Shown: positions 24,342-34,101 of the stretch, one piece after another
How the letters are laid out: each line of letters opens with the position of its first letter
Position numbering within the stretch: the first letter of the stretch is position 1
NCBI GenBank assembly: GCA_019358895.1
Contig: JAHHIG010000025.1
Span: 1-62,572, forward strand
Direction: 5' to 3'
Length of the DNA stretch: 62,572 nucleotides
Origin: Tildeniella nuda ZEHNDER 1965/U140
Lineage (GTDB): Bacteria; Cyanobacteriota; Cyanobacteriia; Leptolyngbyales; Leptolyngbyaceae
The notes under the pieces: generated by a model
What the model saw: the letters and a program-made list of their open reading frames with translations, nothing else
What the model was told of the DNA's origin: nothing
Database searches by the model: none
Position numbers and translations under genes: made by a program

Positions 24342-25016
24342 TTAATGGGTCATCACAGTAGCAAGCTCAGCGGGTTTGTGAATGATAAAATCTGGTTTTT
24401 GCGCTGCCAGCACTTCGCAGGAATTGAACCCCCAGCACACTGCGATCACTTTGATGCCAATTTTGCGGGCGGCTTCTACATCTCTAGTTTCGTCGCCAAC
24501 ATAAATGGCAGTCGCTGGAGCAATGTGCTTCTGACGCAGAATTTGTTGAATAATCCTGCCTTTGCCGAAGAGCGTTAGCCCAGAATCAACAAAATCAAAC
24601 AGTTCCCGCATGTCTTGAGCCTCCAGAAACGCAACGACGTTTTGCCTGGAGTTAGACGTAACAATACCGAGGTGATGTCCCTGATGCTTGAGTTCTAACA
24701 GTGCGTCTTTGATACCAGGAATCGGCTTGAGTCGAGCAATTTCTTGATTGAGTTCGCTGCGTAAGCGCCGGAGCAAAAAAGGCAGTTTGAAGAATGATAC
24801 TTTCGATCGCCTAAGAATTTCTCTAGAGCTTAAATTCTTCAAAGCATTCACATTTTCTAGCGGTGTGGATGGGTAGCCAAACTCATCGGCTAACCGATTG
24901 CTAATGCTAAAAACGGCATCGAATGAGTCGGCGATCGTCCCATCAAAGTCGAAAATGATGACCCTTGCGGTTTGCTCAGGAATAAGTAGCGGCAAAGATT
25001 GGTTTAGCACAGGCAT
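24342..25016 (-). CDS. HAD-superfamily hydrolase, phosphoglycolate-phosphatase-like
   Basis: This is a 224-residue HAD phosphatase with a C1-type helical cap. The four motifs are visible: the nucleophile Asp23 and Asp25 in IIFDFDGTIADS, Ser/Thr motif II in GIVTSNSRQN, motif III Lys in the FGKGR region, and motif IV GDETRDVEAA with the metal-binding acids. Closest in style to Gph-type phosphatases that remove phosphate from 2-phosphoglycolate or similar small phosphates. The substrate cannot be read from sequence. It converges on rimM, and 427 bp separate its start from clpP. Confidence 0.85.
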   Translation of the reverse strand: MPVLNQSLPLLIPEQTARVIIFDFDGTIADSFDAVFSISNRLADEFGYPSTPLENVNALKNLSSREILRRSKVSFFKLPFLLRRLRSELNQEIARLKPIPGIKDALLELKHQGHHLGIVTSNSRQNVVAFLEAQDMRELFDFVDSGLTLFGKGRIIQQILRQKHIAPATAIYVGDETRDVEAARKIGIKVIAVCWGFNSCEVLAAQKPDFIIHKPAELATVMTH

Positions 25017-25165
25017 ATTTTGTTTGGGTCGGTTTTAGGGTGACAACCGAAGCAATACCAGCAGCCACTTCTCAGATCTATGATGCTATCTTGCCCACAT
25101 AGACCTAACGCCTATAGCTTAAGTTTACAGATTCCTGCGATCGTTACAGCTATAGCCATAGTTCT

Positions 25166-25249
25166 ATGAGTTAGGACGGGATGAAGGGGTGAAACCCTTA
25201 GCTGGGGCAAAGCCCACGCACCCTTTAATCCTAATGTCCTAACTTTTAT
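25166..25249. repeat. Small inverted-repeat element
   Basis: GTTAGGAC (25170-25177) pairs with GTCCTAAC (25236-25243), with partial extension of the arms toward an AAGGG/CCCTTT core. It lies in the 427 bp between the HAD gene and clpP. The rest of that gap, which should hold the promoters of both divergent genes, shows no ORF. Confidence 0.4.
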
Positions 25250-25443
25250 GGCGACAGCCGTAAGTCACACAAGGCATTGCCAGCCAAGAACCAATCATAG
25301 TCTTTGCTGAAAGTGCGGCAGGCACATAGGACTGGAACACCAACTCTACTGCTCACCCGACCGCAAAGCGGAAGCAAGCGACCCTCCTCACCGCTTACCC
25401 CTCAAATAGGTAGAATGAGGAAAACGAATCGAGAGCAAGCACC

Positions 25444-26049
25444 ATGATTCCTACCGTCATTGAGCAATCTGGTCGGGGCGAACGCGCCTTTGACATTTAC
25501 TCGCGCCTGCTGCGGGAACGGATTGTGTTTCTAGGTCAGCAGATTGATGCCGATTTGGCGAATTTGGTTGTGGCTCAGTTGCTCTTTCTGGATGCTGAAG
25601 ATCCAGAGAAAGATATCTATGTCTATATCAACTCTCCCGGTGGCTCAGTCTCAGCAGGGATGGGCATTTATGACACGCTGCGGCACATCCGTCCTGATGT
25701 CTCGACGATTTGTGTTGGGTTGGCTGCTAGCATGGGTGCCTTCTTACTCAGTGCGGGTACAAAAGGCAAGCGCATGAGCCTGCCCCACTCTCGCATTATG
25801 ATCCACCAACCGTTGGGTGGCGCACAGGGTCAGGCGACTGACATTGAGATTCAGGCAAAAGAAATCTTGTACCACAAGCAGCGGCTCAATGAGATGCTGG
25901 CAGAGCATACGGGGCAGTCGATCGATCGCATTCAAGAAGACACCGAGCGCGACTTTTTCATGTCTGCCGAAGAAGCAAAAGACTATGGCTTGGTTGATCA
26001 GGTGATCGATCGTCGTCCTTCTGCGACTCGCCCAGCGGTAGTGGCATAG
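25444..26049 (+). CDS. clpP: ATP-dependent Clp protease proteolytic subunit (ClpP2-like)
   Basis: This is a 201-residue ClpP serine peptidase, which forms the tetradecameric chamber fed by Clp ATPases. The catalytic triad is Ser96 (GLAASMGAF), His121 (MIHQPLGG) and Asp170 ([10 protein letters not shown]). The N-terminus [20 protein letters not shown] matches the ClpP2-type paralogue of cyanobacteria, which have several ClpP/ClpR genes. No clpX gene follows directly; the next gene is convergent. The ATG at 25444 follows GAGAGCAAGCACC, a weak ribosome-binding region. Confidence 0.95.
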   Translation: MIPTVIEQSGRGERAFDIYSRLLRERIVFLGQQIDADLANLVVAQLLFLDAEDPEKDIYVYINSPGGSVSAGMGIYDTLRHIRPDVSTICVGLAASMGAFLLSAGTKGKRMSLPHSRIMIHQPLGGAQGQATDIEIQAKEILYHKQRLNEMLAEHTGQSIDRIQEDTERDFFMSAEEAKDYGLVDQVIDRRPSATRPAVVA

Positions 26050-26057
26050 GTGAATTG

Positions 26058-26189
26058 AGCGGTCAGCGGTCAGCGGTCAGCCTGTAGGACAATGCAGAAT
26101 TAAACTATTTACTAATTTCGGATTCCACTTTTAATGTTGCATCAGTGCCTGTTTCTCACCAGTCAGATGCTGACCGCTGATAGCTGATC
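26058..26189. repeat. Heptad hairpin between convergent genes
   Basis: GAGCGGTCAGCGGTCAGC at 26058 on is mirrored by GCTGACCGCTGATAGCTGATC ending 26189 (quoted in part). The arms enclose about 85 bp. It lies between the clpP stop and the stop of the convergent lipoprotein gene, a position suited to termination of both transcripts. Confidence 0.7.
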
Positions 26190-26191
26190 GC

Positions 26192-26560
26192 TTATGATGC
26201 TTGTTCCGATCGCTGAGCACGAGCCGACTTCATGATTTCCTGAATTTTGGTCTTCTGTTCTGACGTGAGGTTTAAACTTGCCATCGCTTCGCGCATTCTG
26301 GTGCCTTGTTGCAGTTTTGCTTGCAATTGTTGTACCTGCTCTGGTGTCAGCACTGCCTCAATCTGTTTACGCCTTGCTTCACGTCTCTGGGCGCGTTCTG
26401 ACGATTGAGTCGTGTCTGGTTGAACCTTGTCTGACTGTGGCGCACTCGATGACGTACTGTTTGCTGGGGGTGGTTGGGAAGCATTAGGCTGCGAACAAGC
26501 GGTCAGCCCACCGAGTAGGAGTGTTCCGCATAGCACTGCCGTTGCGATCGTCCGTTTCAT
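26192..26560 (-). CDS. Spy/CpxP-like lipoprotein
   Basis: This is a 122-residue lipoprotein. The N-terminal signal has a clear lipobox (GGLTAC, lipidated Cys22). A Ser/Pro/Gln-rich linker (about 23-60) precedes a helical hairpin. It contains two LT.EQ units (VLTPEQVQQLQ and LTSEQKTKIQEIM), the hallmark repeats of Spy/CpxP-type periplasmic chaperone-like proteins. A stress-related envelope role is inferred from the family. No two-component partner is adjacent. The ATG at 26560 is the only sensible start. Confidence 0.75.
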   Translation of the reverse strand: MKRTIATAVLCGTLLLGGLTACSQPNASQPPPANSTSSSAPQSDKVQPDTTQSSERAQRREARRKQIEAVLTPEQVQQLQAKLQQGTRMREAMASLNLTSEQKTKIQEIMKSARAQRSEQAS

Positions 26561-26660
26561 TGAGCTTCCTCTATCGTAGGGGTCTAGCCTCCTTAGACTG
26601 GTGCTATGTTTTTGTGGTTCAGACAGGCTGGCGGTTCATACAGATAATGGGTTTGAATGT

Positions 26661-27947
26661 ATGTCAAACGCACTAGAGCGAGCCGAAGCAGCGTTTCAGC
26701 AGGGCAATTGGTCTTCACTGCATCAACGCTTGCAGCAGTTGCTGGTCGATCGCACCACAGAATTGTCCGACAGCACCACAGCGCGTCTTCTAGAGTTAGC
26801 CATTGCTGTCCTTGAAGCGGGCGACTTTCAAGATCGGTGGGATATTGCAAAACTCTTGCCTGCCTTCGGCGATCGTGCGATCGCGCCGCTGCTTGCTTTA
26901 CTCCAAGATGACGAAGCCGATCTGGAAGCGCGGTGGTTTACTGCCCGCATTCTCGGTAGCTACAGCCATCCTGATGTCGTCAGAGCGTTGATGAATCTGT
27001 TGCAAACTACTTCTAGTGAAGAACTTAGCAGTATTGCTGCTGAATCATTGGCAACCCTGGGCACGGCGGCGATCGCTGCCCTGACAGACTTGATCGCGCA
27101 GGACAACACGCGACTTTTTGCTGTGCGATCGCTGGCACATATTCGCCATTCCGAAACCATCGCTCCCCTTTTAACAGTGGTGACTGATCCCGACCCAAGC
27201 GTGCGGGCAGTCGCGCTTAGAGCCTTGGGCAGCTTTCATGATCCCCGTGTGCTGTCGGCGCTGGTAGACGCGCTGTACGACGAGCAAGCCACCGTCAGAC
27301 AGGCTGCTGTCGAAGAGTTGGGCTTTTGCAACGACTTAACGCTGCAACTCGATTTAGTCCAGCTTCTCTCTAATCGCCTTCAGGACGTGCATTCAGCCGT
27401 TTGCTCTGAAGCAGCGATCGCGTTGGGACGGCTGGGCACCGATGCAGCGGCAGACGCGCTTTTCGCCGTCTTACAGTCTCCGCAGACCCCAAAACCATTG
27501 CAGCTTGAGCTTGTTTGGTCACTTGCCCGGATTGGCAGCACGATCGCGCTGGAGTACCTGCAACAAGCATTGTCCCTGTTCAACCAGCCAGCGTCGATGT
27601 CACTCTATCAGGCAATGATCGTAGCGGTAGGACGGTGGGAAACCGTAGATTGCAAGCCGCAAGCCGCTCAAATTTTAATCGCTGCGCTTGATACCTCACT
27701 TGCCACTGAACAGCCGACGCTCAGACAAACAATCGCGATCGGGCTGGGAGCGTTGGGACAGCTAACCGCGCTCGAAACCCTGATTCAGCTTTTAGCGGAT
27801 GAAGAGATGAGTGTAAGACTTCATGCCATTGCCGCGCTTAAAGCCCTGGATGCCCAGACTGCTCATCAACAGTTACAGCGGTTAGCACATAGCGACCTAC
27901 CAGACGCGCTCAAACGGGGTGTGGCGATCGCCATCAGAGAATGGTGA
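26661..27947 (+). CDS. HEAT-repeat protein
   Basis: This is a 428-residue protein composed mainly of HEAT/PBS-lyase-like repeats (about 45-425). Recurrent units such as VRAVALRALGSFHDPRVLSAL and VRQAAVEELGFCNDL are visible. Cyanobacterial HEAT proteins include phycobilin lyases (CpcE/F type), NblB-like proteins and general scaffolds. I see no evidence to choose, and no phycobiliprotein gene is nearby. I start at ATG 26661 (MSNALERAEAAF), because the in-frame GTG at 26601 would prepend a non-conserved leader. The gene is divergent from the lipoprotein with about 100 bp between starts. Confidence 0.8.
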   Translation: MSNALERAEAAFQQGNWSSLHQRLQQLLVDRTTELSDSTTARLLELAIAVLEAGDFQDRWDIAKLLPAFGDRAIAPLLALLQDDEADLEARWFTARILGSYSHPDVVRALMNLLQTTSSEELSSIAAESLATLGTAAIAALTDLIAQDNTRLFAVRSLAHIRHSETIAPLLTVVTDPDPSVRAVALRALGSFHDPRVLSALVDALYDEQATVRQAAVEELGFCNDLTLQLDLVQLLSNRLQDVHSAVCSEAAIALGRLGTDAAADALFAVLQSPQTPKPLQLELVWSLARIGSTIALEYLQQALSLFNQPASMSLYQAMIVAVGRWETVDCKPQAAQILIAALDTSLATEQPTLRQTIAIGLGALGQLTALETLIQLLADEEMSVRLHAIAALKALDAQTAHQQLQRLAHSDLPDALKRGVAIAIREW

Positions 27948-28171
27948 CCATAAATTAGCATCGTTACTTACTACCCGTACGTCTCGGAAACCAACCTCAT
28001 TCCTGTTGCAAACCCTGTCTAATCACAACCGATCAACTACTCCTTTTCGACCAGACACTTGCATGGACGCTATACAATGCGGCAAACTGACGCTAGTCAG
28101 ATACATTGACTGATTCCGCCCGTGCCAGTTCGCCCCTGGCATCCTCCTTAATTCCTCTGAGATTGACCTTC

Positions 28172-29953
28172 ATGCCGCTGCAAAAATCCCAACGCCGCAC
28201 CAAGATTGTTGCCACAATCGGTCCAGCGACCAGTAGTCCAGAGGTTCTACGTGAGCTAATTGAGGCAGGAGCAACCACGCTGCGCCTCAACTTTTCCCAC
28301 GGCACACATGAGGATCACCAGCGCAGTATTCGCCTGATTCGCCAAACCTCGTTTGAACTGAATCAGCCAGTGGGCATTTTGCAAGATTTGCAGGGACCCA
28401 AAATTCGGCTAGGACGGTTCAAAGATGGATCGATTGTGCTGAACAAGGGCGATCGCTTTATTCTCACCAGCAAGCTCATGGAAGGCACTCAGACCATGAG
28501 TGCCATCACCTACGAACCGCTGGCAGACGAAGTGCCGGAAGGTTCGGTGATTTTGCTAGATGATGGCAAAGTGGAAATGTTTGTCGAAAAAGTCGATCGT
28601 ACCGCGCGCGAACTCCACTGCGTCACGGTTGTCGGTGGCACACTTTCCAACAACAAAGGGGTCAATTTTCCGGGTGTTTCCCTTTCTATCAAAGCGCTCA
28701 CTGACAAAGACCGCAAAGACCTGACGTTTGGGCTGGATCAGGGCGTAGATTGGGTCGCGCTCAGCTTTGTGCGGAATCCGCAGGACGTGCTGGAAATTAA
28801 AGAGCTGATTGCCAGTGCGGGCAAAAATGTGCCCGTGATCGTCAAGATTGAGAAACACGAAGCAATTCAAGAGATGGAGTCGATTCTCTCCATCAGTGAC
28901 GGGGTGATGGTCGCACGGGGCGATTTGGGCGTGGAACTCCCTGCCGAAGATGTACCTGTCCTGCAAAAGCGGTTGATTTTGACCGCAAATCGGATGGGCA
29001 TTCCGGTCATCACCGCGACTCAAATGCTAGACAGCATGGTGCACAGCCCCCGCCCCACTCGCGCTGAGATTTCTGATGTGGCAAATGCGATTTTGGACGG
29101 TACGGATGCCGTGATGCTGTCGAATGAAACGGCTGTTGGCAAGCATCCGGTCGAAGCGGTGGCGACCATGGCTCGCATTGCGGTGCGAATTGAGCAGGAA
29201 AAATGGAAACGGGCGATCGAAGACAGTGGGCGATCGATCCCCAATGCGATCAGTCATGCCGTGAGCCAAATCGCCGACCAGCTAGATGCGGCTGCCATCA
29301 TGACCCTGACGAAGACCGGAGCGACTGCGCGCAATGTTTCCAAATTTCGCTCAACCAAGCCTATCTTAGCCATCACTCCCCATGTTGATGTGGCTCGGCA
29401 GCTTCAGCTTGTCTGGGGTGTAAAACCCTTGCTAGTGCTGGATTTGCCATCGACTGGGCAGACCTTTCAAGCTGCAATCAACGTAGCGCAAGAGAAACAC
29501 CTCCTGAGTGAAGGCGATTTAGTCGTCTTGACGGCTGGTACCTTACAAGGCGTTTCTGGCTCGACTGATTTAATTAAAGTTGAGGTCGTAACTGCGGTTC
29601 GTGGCAAAGGGGTCGGTATTGGTCAAGGCATGATTAGTGGCAAAGCTAGAGTCATGCATAACAGCGCAGACATTAGCCACTTTTGCCCAGGCGAAATCTT
29701 GGTGGCGCAACACACGGGCGCTGATTTAATTGAAGCGATTCGTAAAGCCGCTGGCATTATTACGGAAGATGGCAGTCTCACCAGTCACGCGGCTGTGATT
29801 GGTCTGCGGTTGGGTGTTCCTGCGATCGTGGGCGTGAAAAACGCAACCTCGGCAATCCGCAACGGTGAAATTGTCACCCTCGATTTACAACGGGGCTTAG
29901 TTTACGCGGGCGCAGCAATCCCACATCAAGCAGAATCAGCGCTACCCGTTTAA
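28172..29953 (+). CDS. pyk: Pyruvate kinase
   Basis: This 593-residue enzyme converts PEP and ADP to pyruvate and ATP. The barrel domain opens with RRTKIVATIGPATSS. The signature IVKIEKHEAIQEMESIL includes the catalytic Lys. MVARGDLGVELP and ITATQMLDSM are also present. After the usual C-domain, an extra ~90-residue PEP-utilizer-type module (GEILVAQHTGADLIEAIRKA, DGSLTSHAAVIG) gives the long form typical of cyanobacteria and some Bacillus. I start at ATG 28172 (MPLQKSQRRTK); the upstream TTG at 28106 gives an unconserved leader. It follows the HEAT gene on the same strand after 224 bp. Confidence 0.96.
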   Translation: MPLQKSQRRTKIVATIGPATSSPEVLRELIEAGATTLRLNFSHGTHEDHQRSIRLIRQTSFELNQPVGILQDLQGPKIRLGRFKDGSIVLNKGDRFILTSKLMEGTQTMSAITYEPLADEVPEGSVILLDDGKVEMFVEKVDRTARELHCVTVVGGTLSNNKGVNFPGVSLSIKALTDKDRKDLTFGLDQGVDWVALSFVRNPQDVLEIKELIASAGKNVPVIVKIEKHEAIQEMESILSISDGVMVARGDLGVELPAEDVPVLQKRLILTANRMGIPVITATQMLDSMVHSPRPTRAEISDVANAILDGTDAVMLSNETAVGKHPVEAVATMARIAVRIEQEKWKRAIEDSGRSIPNAISHAVSQIADQLDAAAIMTLTKTGATARNVSKFRSTKPILAITPHVDVARQLQLVWGVKPLLVLDLPSTGQTFQAAINVAQEKHLLSEGDLVVLTAGTLQGVSGSTDLIKVEVVTAVRGKGVGIGQGMISGKARVMHNSADISHFCPGEILVAQHTGADLIEAIRKAAGIITEDGSLTSHAAVIGLRLGVPAIVGVKNATSAIRNGEIVTLDLQRGLVYAGAAIPHQAESALPV

Positions 29954-30057
29954 AGGTACTTTAACTCGCGCTTAATTGCGGATCAGCACTTCTTCTGCCC
30001 TCTGCCTTAAACCCTAAAAACTCATACCGCACTCAAGCGAAGCGCATAGGTTGTGAT

Positions 30058-31518
30058 CTACGCTGACTTCGCCCAGTCTTTCGCCCAATTAAGCGTTTGA
30101 TGAACTTGCTCTAACGTTGCGGCTTCGCAATAGAGCCGCAAAACGGGTTCAGTGCCGCTGAAGCGGATCAGGAGCCAGCTTTGATCGTCAAGGCGAAATT
30201 TGTAACCATCGACGGAGAGACAACCAATCACCGCATGTCCAGCAATTTCACCAGGCGGCTTGGTTTGCAGTTGATGGAGCAGCTTTGCCCGCACATCCAT
30301 TCCTGCAAGGGGAAGATCAATGCGATCGTAGTTAGAGAAAAAGCCCGTTTGCTCTTGCAGCTTGCGATACAGATCACTTAGATCTAAGCCGGAACGAACG
30401 ATCGCCTCCAGCACATAGAGCGCTGACAGCAAAGCATCACGTTCAGGGATGTGGTTGCCGTAGCCGATACCACCCGATTCTTCGCCACCCAGCAGCACCT
30501 GTGTTTCTAACATGCGATCGGCGATGTATTTGTAGCCAACGGGCGTTTCAAAGACAGGTAAGTTGTAAAGTGCTGCCACTTTGGGCATCAGATCAGAACC
30601 GCTGATGGTCTTGACTAATTCACCACTAAAGCCACGATTGGCAACCAAATGCTCAATCAAAATTGGGATCAGGATTTGCGAACTAAGAAAATTCGCCTGT
30701 CCATCGACAGCCGCAATGCGATCGCTGTCGCCATCAAACACTAGCCCCACTGCCAGCCCAGTTGGGTTTTCCTGACGATAGTCACGGATGTGGGCAAAGA
30801 AGTCTCCCAAATAGCGCGGTAACGGTTCGGGTGCGCCACCGCCAAACAAGGGATCGCGATCGCTATGCAGCTCTCGAATCGGTGTCTTCAGCAATCGCTC
30901 CAACCCACTCGCAGCGGCTCCATGCATCACATCTGCAAACACGGTCAGCTTGCCCTGCTGAATTGCCTGCCGAATCGCTGCAATATCCACTTTCGTTTCT
31001 AACCCGTTGCAGTAGCCCTCCCAGGGATCAAACGACTGGAGGAAACCCGGCGTACCTTCAACCGTCTTTCCTTCTGCGAGGAGCGCTTCTACTTGCTGCG
31101 TCACAGAAGGAGGGACGGAACCACCAAAGGCACCTTTGATTTTTAAGCCAGAGTAACTACCGGGATTGTGGCTGGCAGTGATGACCAGCGCACCTAACGC
31201 GCTGTACTGTTTAGCAGCCCAGCTAAACGCAGGCGTTGGGGCATAGCCGTCTGACAACATGACATCAAAGCCAGCGTCTCTCACCGCTTCAGCCGTTGCC
31301 AGGGCAAACTCTTCGGACAAAAAGCGCCGATCGTATCCCACAATCACCAACCGATTAGTGGTGGCGTTACCGTAGACATCCGCCAGCACTTGAGCCGCCA
31401 GTGGTGCCACAAGGGTCAGGCGATCGAAGGTGAAGTCTGCGGCAATCAGCCCTCGCCAGCCATCTGTACCAAACTTGATTGGGTTCGACGTAACCGACGT
31501 TGGAGAAGGGTGATTCAT
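30058..31518 (-). CDS. Phosphoglucomutase/phosphomannomutase
   Basis: This is a 486-residue alpha-D-phosphohexomutase. The phosphoserine loop is ITASHNPGSYSG (Ser116), the metal-binding loop VFDGDSDRIAA, the sugar-binding loop GEESGGIG and the phosphate-binding loop RFSGTEPVLR. It interconverts hexose 1- and 6-phosphates and so feeds nucleotide-sugar synthesis. That links it functionally to the exopolysaccharide locus 5 kb away, although it is not in that operon. The substrate (glucose or mannose phosphate) cannot be fixed by eye. It is convergent with pyk. Confidence 0.92.
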   Translation of the reverse strand: MNHPSPTSVTSNPIKFGTDGWRGLIAADFTFDRLTLVAPLAAQVLADVYGNATTNRLVIVGYDRRFLSEEFALATAEAVRDAGFDVMLSDGYAPTPAFSWAAKQYSALGALVITASHNPGSYSGLKIKGAFGGSVPPSVTQQVEALLAEGKTVEGTPGFLQSFDPWEGYCNGLETKVDIAAIRQAIQQGKLTVFADVMHGAAASGLERLLKTPIRELHSDRDPLFGGGAPEPLPRYLGDFFAHIRDYRQENPTGLAVGLVFDGDSDRIAAVDGQANFLSSQILIPILIEHLVANRGFSGELVKTISGSDLMPKVAALYNLPVFETPVGYKYIADRMLETQVLLGGEESGGIGYGNHIPERDALLSALYVLEAIVRSGLDLSDLYRKLQEQTGFFSNYDRIDLPLAGMDVRAKLLHQLQTKPPGEIAGHAVIGCLSVDGYKFRLDDQSWLLIRFSGTEPVLRLYCEAATLEQVHQTLNWAKDWAKSA

Positions 31519-31968
31519 GGACGGACAACCTCACGTTCGCTTCGATTCTTGCCCTTCGAGTGTATGCGGAGAACAACTTCTTCAGCCACCCTCCGCTTCA
31601 TTTTAAGCTGGGTTTGGGATCGACGCTAAAACCCATTGCCACCGTCTTTGAGCGCTACCTCGGCTCTATCGTGCTACGCAGCAGCTTTATAGAAGCTTTA
31701 CATTACAACCCTAAACGTCTCGATCATAGTTAAGAATTGACCGTTTTTCCGGTTTTTCTACGGTATCTAGTTCTTGGGCAAAGCAAACTTGGGCAAAGCA
31801 AAGACGGTTGATCAAGGTATAGCGATCCTAAATGAATTATGAGAAGCAATATTGATAGCAAGCAGTCAGCGATCAGCGGTCAGCGGTTAGAGAAAAGCTG
31901 ATGGCTGACCGCTGACTGCTCCATGATTAAGCTCCGCTCACAACTGATTTGGGACTGCTACATTTGTC
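31519..31968. other. Intergenic region with a heptad hairpin
   Basis: The 450 bp between the mutase start and the TpsB stop shows no supported gene; the 77-codon ORF at 31500-31733 has no family features. Positions 31861-31920 form a strong inverted repeat: AGCAGTCAGCGATCAGCGG on the left and CCGCTGACTGCT on the right. It is made of the same heptads as other intergenic hairpins here and could terminate transcripts arriving from the left. Confidence 0.6.
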
Positions 31969-33783
31969 TTAAAACTGATAGCTAAGGCTGAAATAGAAGC
32001 CTTCGTCCTGAGCATCGTTGCCACGATCGCTCAAATCCACAAAGGGCACAGCGTAGTCAAGCCGAAGATTCAAACGCGGCAGTGGCTGCCAGAGGAGACC
32101 GAGACCGATCGCGGCGAGAAATGTTTGTGACGGTAACGGATTGGGATTATCTGCCTGGTTCCAAACGGCACCCATGTCAAAAAATGGTGCAAGCTGAAAG
32201 TTTGGCAATCCGGCTTCATCGCGTGCTAACGTGATGCGATCTTCAACGGAGAAGCGGAACCCATTGTCGCCAGAACGAGCGTTTTGGCGGTAGCCGCGCA
32301 ACGATTGCCCGCCACCAATCACAAACTGTTGAGAGGGCAGAAGACTATTGGGCGTGAGCTGTAAATCTAGCTGAGCGATGAGCAAATTGCTGGTGCCCAA
32401 CCGCTGCACCCGCTGTGCCTGACCCAACCAGCTCAAGAATCGCCCATCTGGGATGGGAGAATCATTCTCGGTCGCATTCAAAATGCCCAAGCCCAGGTTG
32501 AATTGCGATCGTAGCGCCCAGGCTCCTTGCGGGTCACGCTTCACGTAATCTTGCCCAAACTTAAGAACACGCGTTTTGCTATTGCCATCCGCATCGGGAC
32601 CAATGCCAAACGGGAAGCCCAAATCGTTAAACAAAAAGGTTTGCCCATCCTGAATGGCAAACCCAACTGAGAGGGCAAATTCTTCGCGCGGTGTCCGAAG
32701 CAACGGCTGACGATAGCTCAATTCGTACAGCGTCGTCTCGCCACGAATATCGAGTGCGCTAAAGTCAGGGTCGATAATGCGGTTTCTGCTGGGTGCAACA
32801 CGAAGCTGCACGGTACCATTCATGGCATTGATGGGAACCGTATAGTTAAAGTCGAAGGCACCCGAACCACCACGAGTTGTACCAAAGAAGGACGCAGAAA
32901 GCTGATCGCCAAGACCTGTCAAATTACGATAGCTGATGGCTCCACCCAGTCGTACAGCACCGACGCTGGGTGGTGAGTAGTTGTCGGTTTGCAGCAACCC
33001 ATCGATCGCCGTTGCCTCTGTCACCCTCACAATCAGGATGCTCTGTCCCAGTTGGGTGCCCGGTCGCAAACTCGCCTCCACGTTGGTAAGCAAAGGATCG
33101 GCTTTAAGTAATCGGAGCTGATCTTCTAATTTGTCACGGCTGAGCGGTGGGTTTGCGCCAAGCTGCACTCGGTTGCGTACGTAGGAGGGGTTTAACCGCT
33201 GTGTGCCTTCAACGTCAATCCGTTCCAGTGAGCCTTCCACGACTCGAATTTGTACAACCCCATTCGCCACGGTCTGATCTACCAGAATTGCCCGCGATGT
33301 AATGTAACCACGATCGAGATAAAGCTGAGTAATCGCATCTGCCGCCTGTCTGAGTTGTTCCAGCGTGACCGTCTTACCCTCTAGTGGTTGCGTGATTGGC
33401 TCAAGTTCCTTGGTGCCAAGAATCGTGCTGCCGATGACCTCGATTTTGGTAAGGGTGATGGTCGGCGACGGTTGTACAGGCGGTGTTGCTGGCGATGGTG
33501 TCGGTGTGGGCGGCAAGACGGGCTTGATCTGCTCTGGCGGTGACGGTGTGGGAACAGGTTGAATCAGGCGATCGCGGTTTGGATCAGGCGCAAGCTGGCT
33601 TGGATCAGGAAGCTGTGACGGCGGATTTTGACCAGGATTTGGCGGTACCTGTGCCATCAGTGCTTCGGTACGTGCCGCCGAGGTTGAACCAATTGGAGAG
33701 AGCGCCAGTGCTTGTGGCAGTAAGCAGAAAACGGCACCTGCGATCGAAACCCCACACTCAAAACCAAAAAACAGTCGTTGCAT
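31969..33783 (-). CDS. Two-partner secretion outer-membrane transporter (TpsB/ShlB/FhaC family)
   Basis: This is a 604-residue outer-membrane protein. A signal peptide (about 1-28, ending ALALS) precedes a Pro/Gln-rich linker (about 45-105). A POTRA_2/ShlB-type region follows (about 110-265, TLTKIEVIGSTILGTKELEP, RAILVDQTVANGVVQIRVVEGSL). The 16-stranded haemolysin-activator barrel ends with a terminal Phe (FYFSLSYQF). The conserved QFVIGGGQSLRGYRQNARSGD segment is the VRGY/F-type loop 6 motif. TpsB pores export large TpsA exoproteins with haemagglutinin-type TPS domains. No tpsA is in this window, so the substrate must be encoded elsewhere. Confidence 0.9.
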   Translation of the reverse strand: MQRLFFGFECGVSIAGAVFCLLPQALALSPIGSTSAARTEALMAQVPPNPGQNPPSQLPDPSQLAPDPNRDRLIQPVPTPSPPEQIKPVLPPTPTPSPATPPVQPSPTITLTKIEVIGSTILGTKELEPITQPLEGKTVTLEQLRQAADAITQLYLDRGYITSRAILVDQTVANGVVQIRVVEGSLERIDVEGTQRLNPSYVRNRVQLGANPPLSRDKLEDQLRLLKADPLLTNVEASLRPGTQLGQSILIVRVTEATAIDGLLQTDNYSPPSVGAVRLGGAISYRNLTGLGDQLSASFFGTTRGGSGAFDFNYTVPINAMNGTVQLRVAPSRNRIIDPDFSALDIRGETTLYELSYRQPLLRTPREEFALSVGFAIQDGQTFLFNDLGFPFGIGPDADGNSKTRVLKFGQDYVKRDPQGAWALRSQFNLGLGILNATENDSPIPDGRFLSWLGQAQRVQRLGTSNLLIAQLDLQLTPNSLLPSQQFVIGGGQSLRGYRQNARSGDNGFRFSVEDRITLARDEAGLPNFQLAPFFDMGAVWNQADNPNPLPSQTFLAAIGLGLLWQPLPRLNLRLDYAVPFVDLSDRGNDAQDEGFYFSLSYQF

Positions 33784-34101
33784 TAGTTACTCAATTTCTA
33801 ATTTTCAAATAAAAATATCTGGCTGCCCAAATCTAACCGATCGAGCCATACAGCAAAGCAACCCAAACAATTCGTCAACATCGCTGTATGAAGCGATGCC
33901 CCATTTTACGAGGCTATGCACTCAAGGCAGGAAAATGTACCGACATCGACACACTTGGAAACCAAATACCAGAGGCAATCGTGTCCAAATCTACGCTAAA
34001 ACGACATCTGCTTTGATGGTGTAGCAACACTTATAATGCGCTGACGGAAGCGCTGGCAGTCAGCAGTGTACGATGTAACGTGACCCGATCGAAGTCTCGT
34101 T
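33784..34101. other. Divergent promoter region, no gene seen
   Basis: This 318 bp lies between tpsB (minus) and the membrane protein gene (plus). It is moderately AT-rich and should hold both promoters. No repeat, hairpin or small ORF could be supported. Confidence 0.4.

Noticed and set aside
31500-31733. 77-codon ORF after the phosphohexomutase start
   Set aside because: It overlaps the mutase start region and its translation has no recognisable features.
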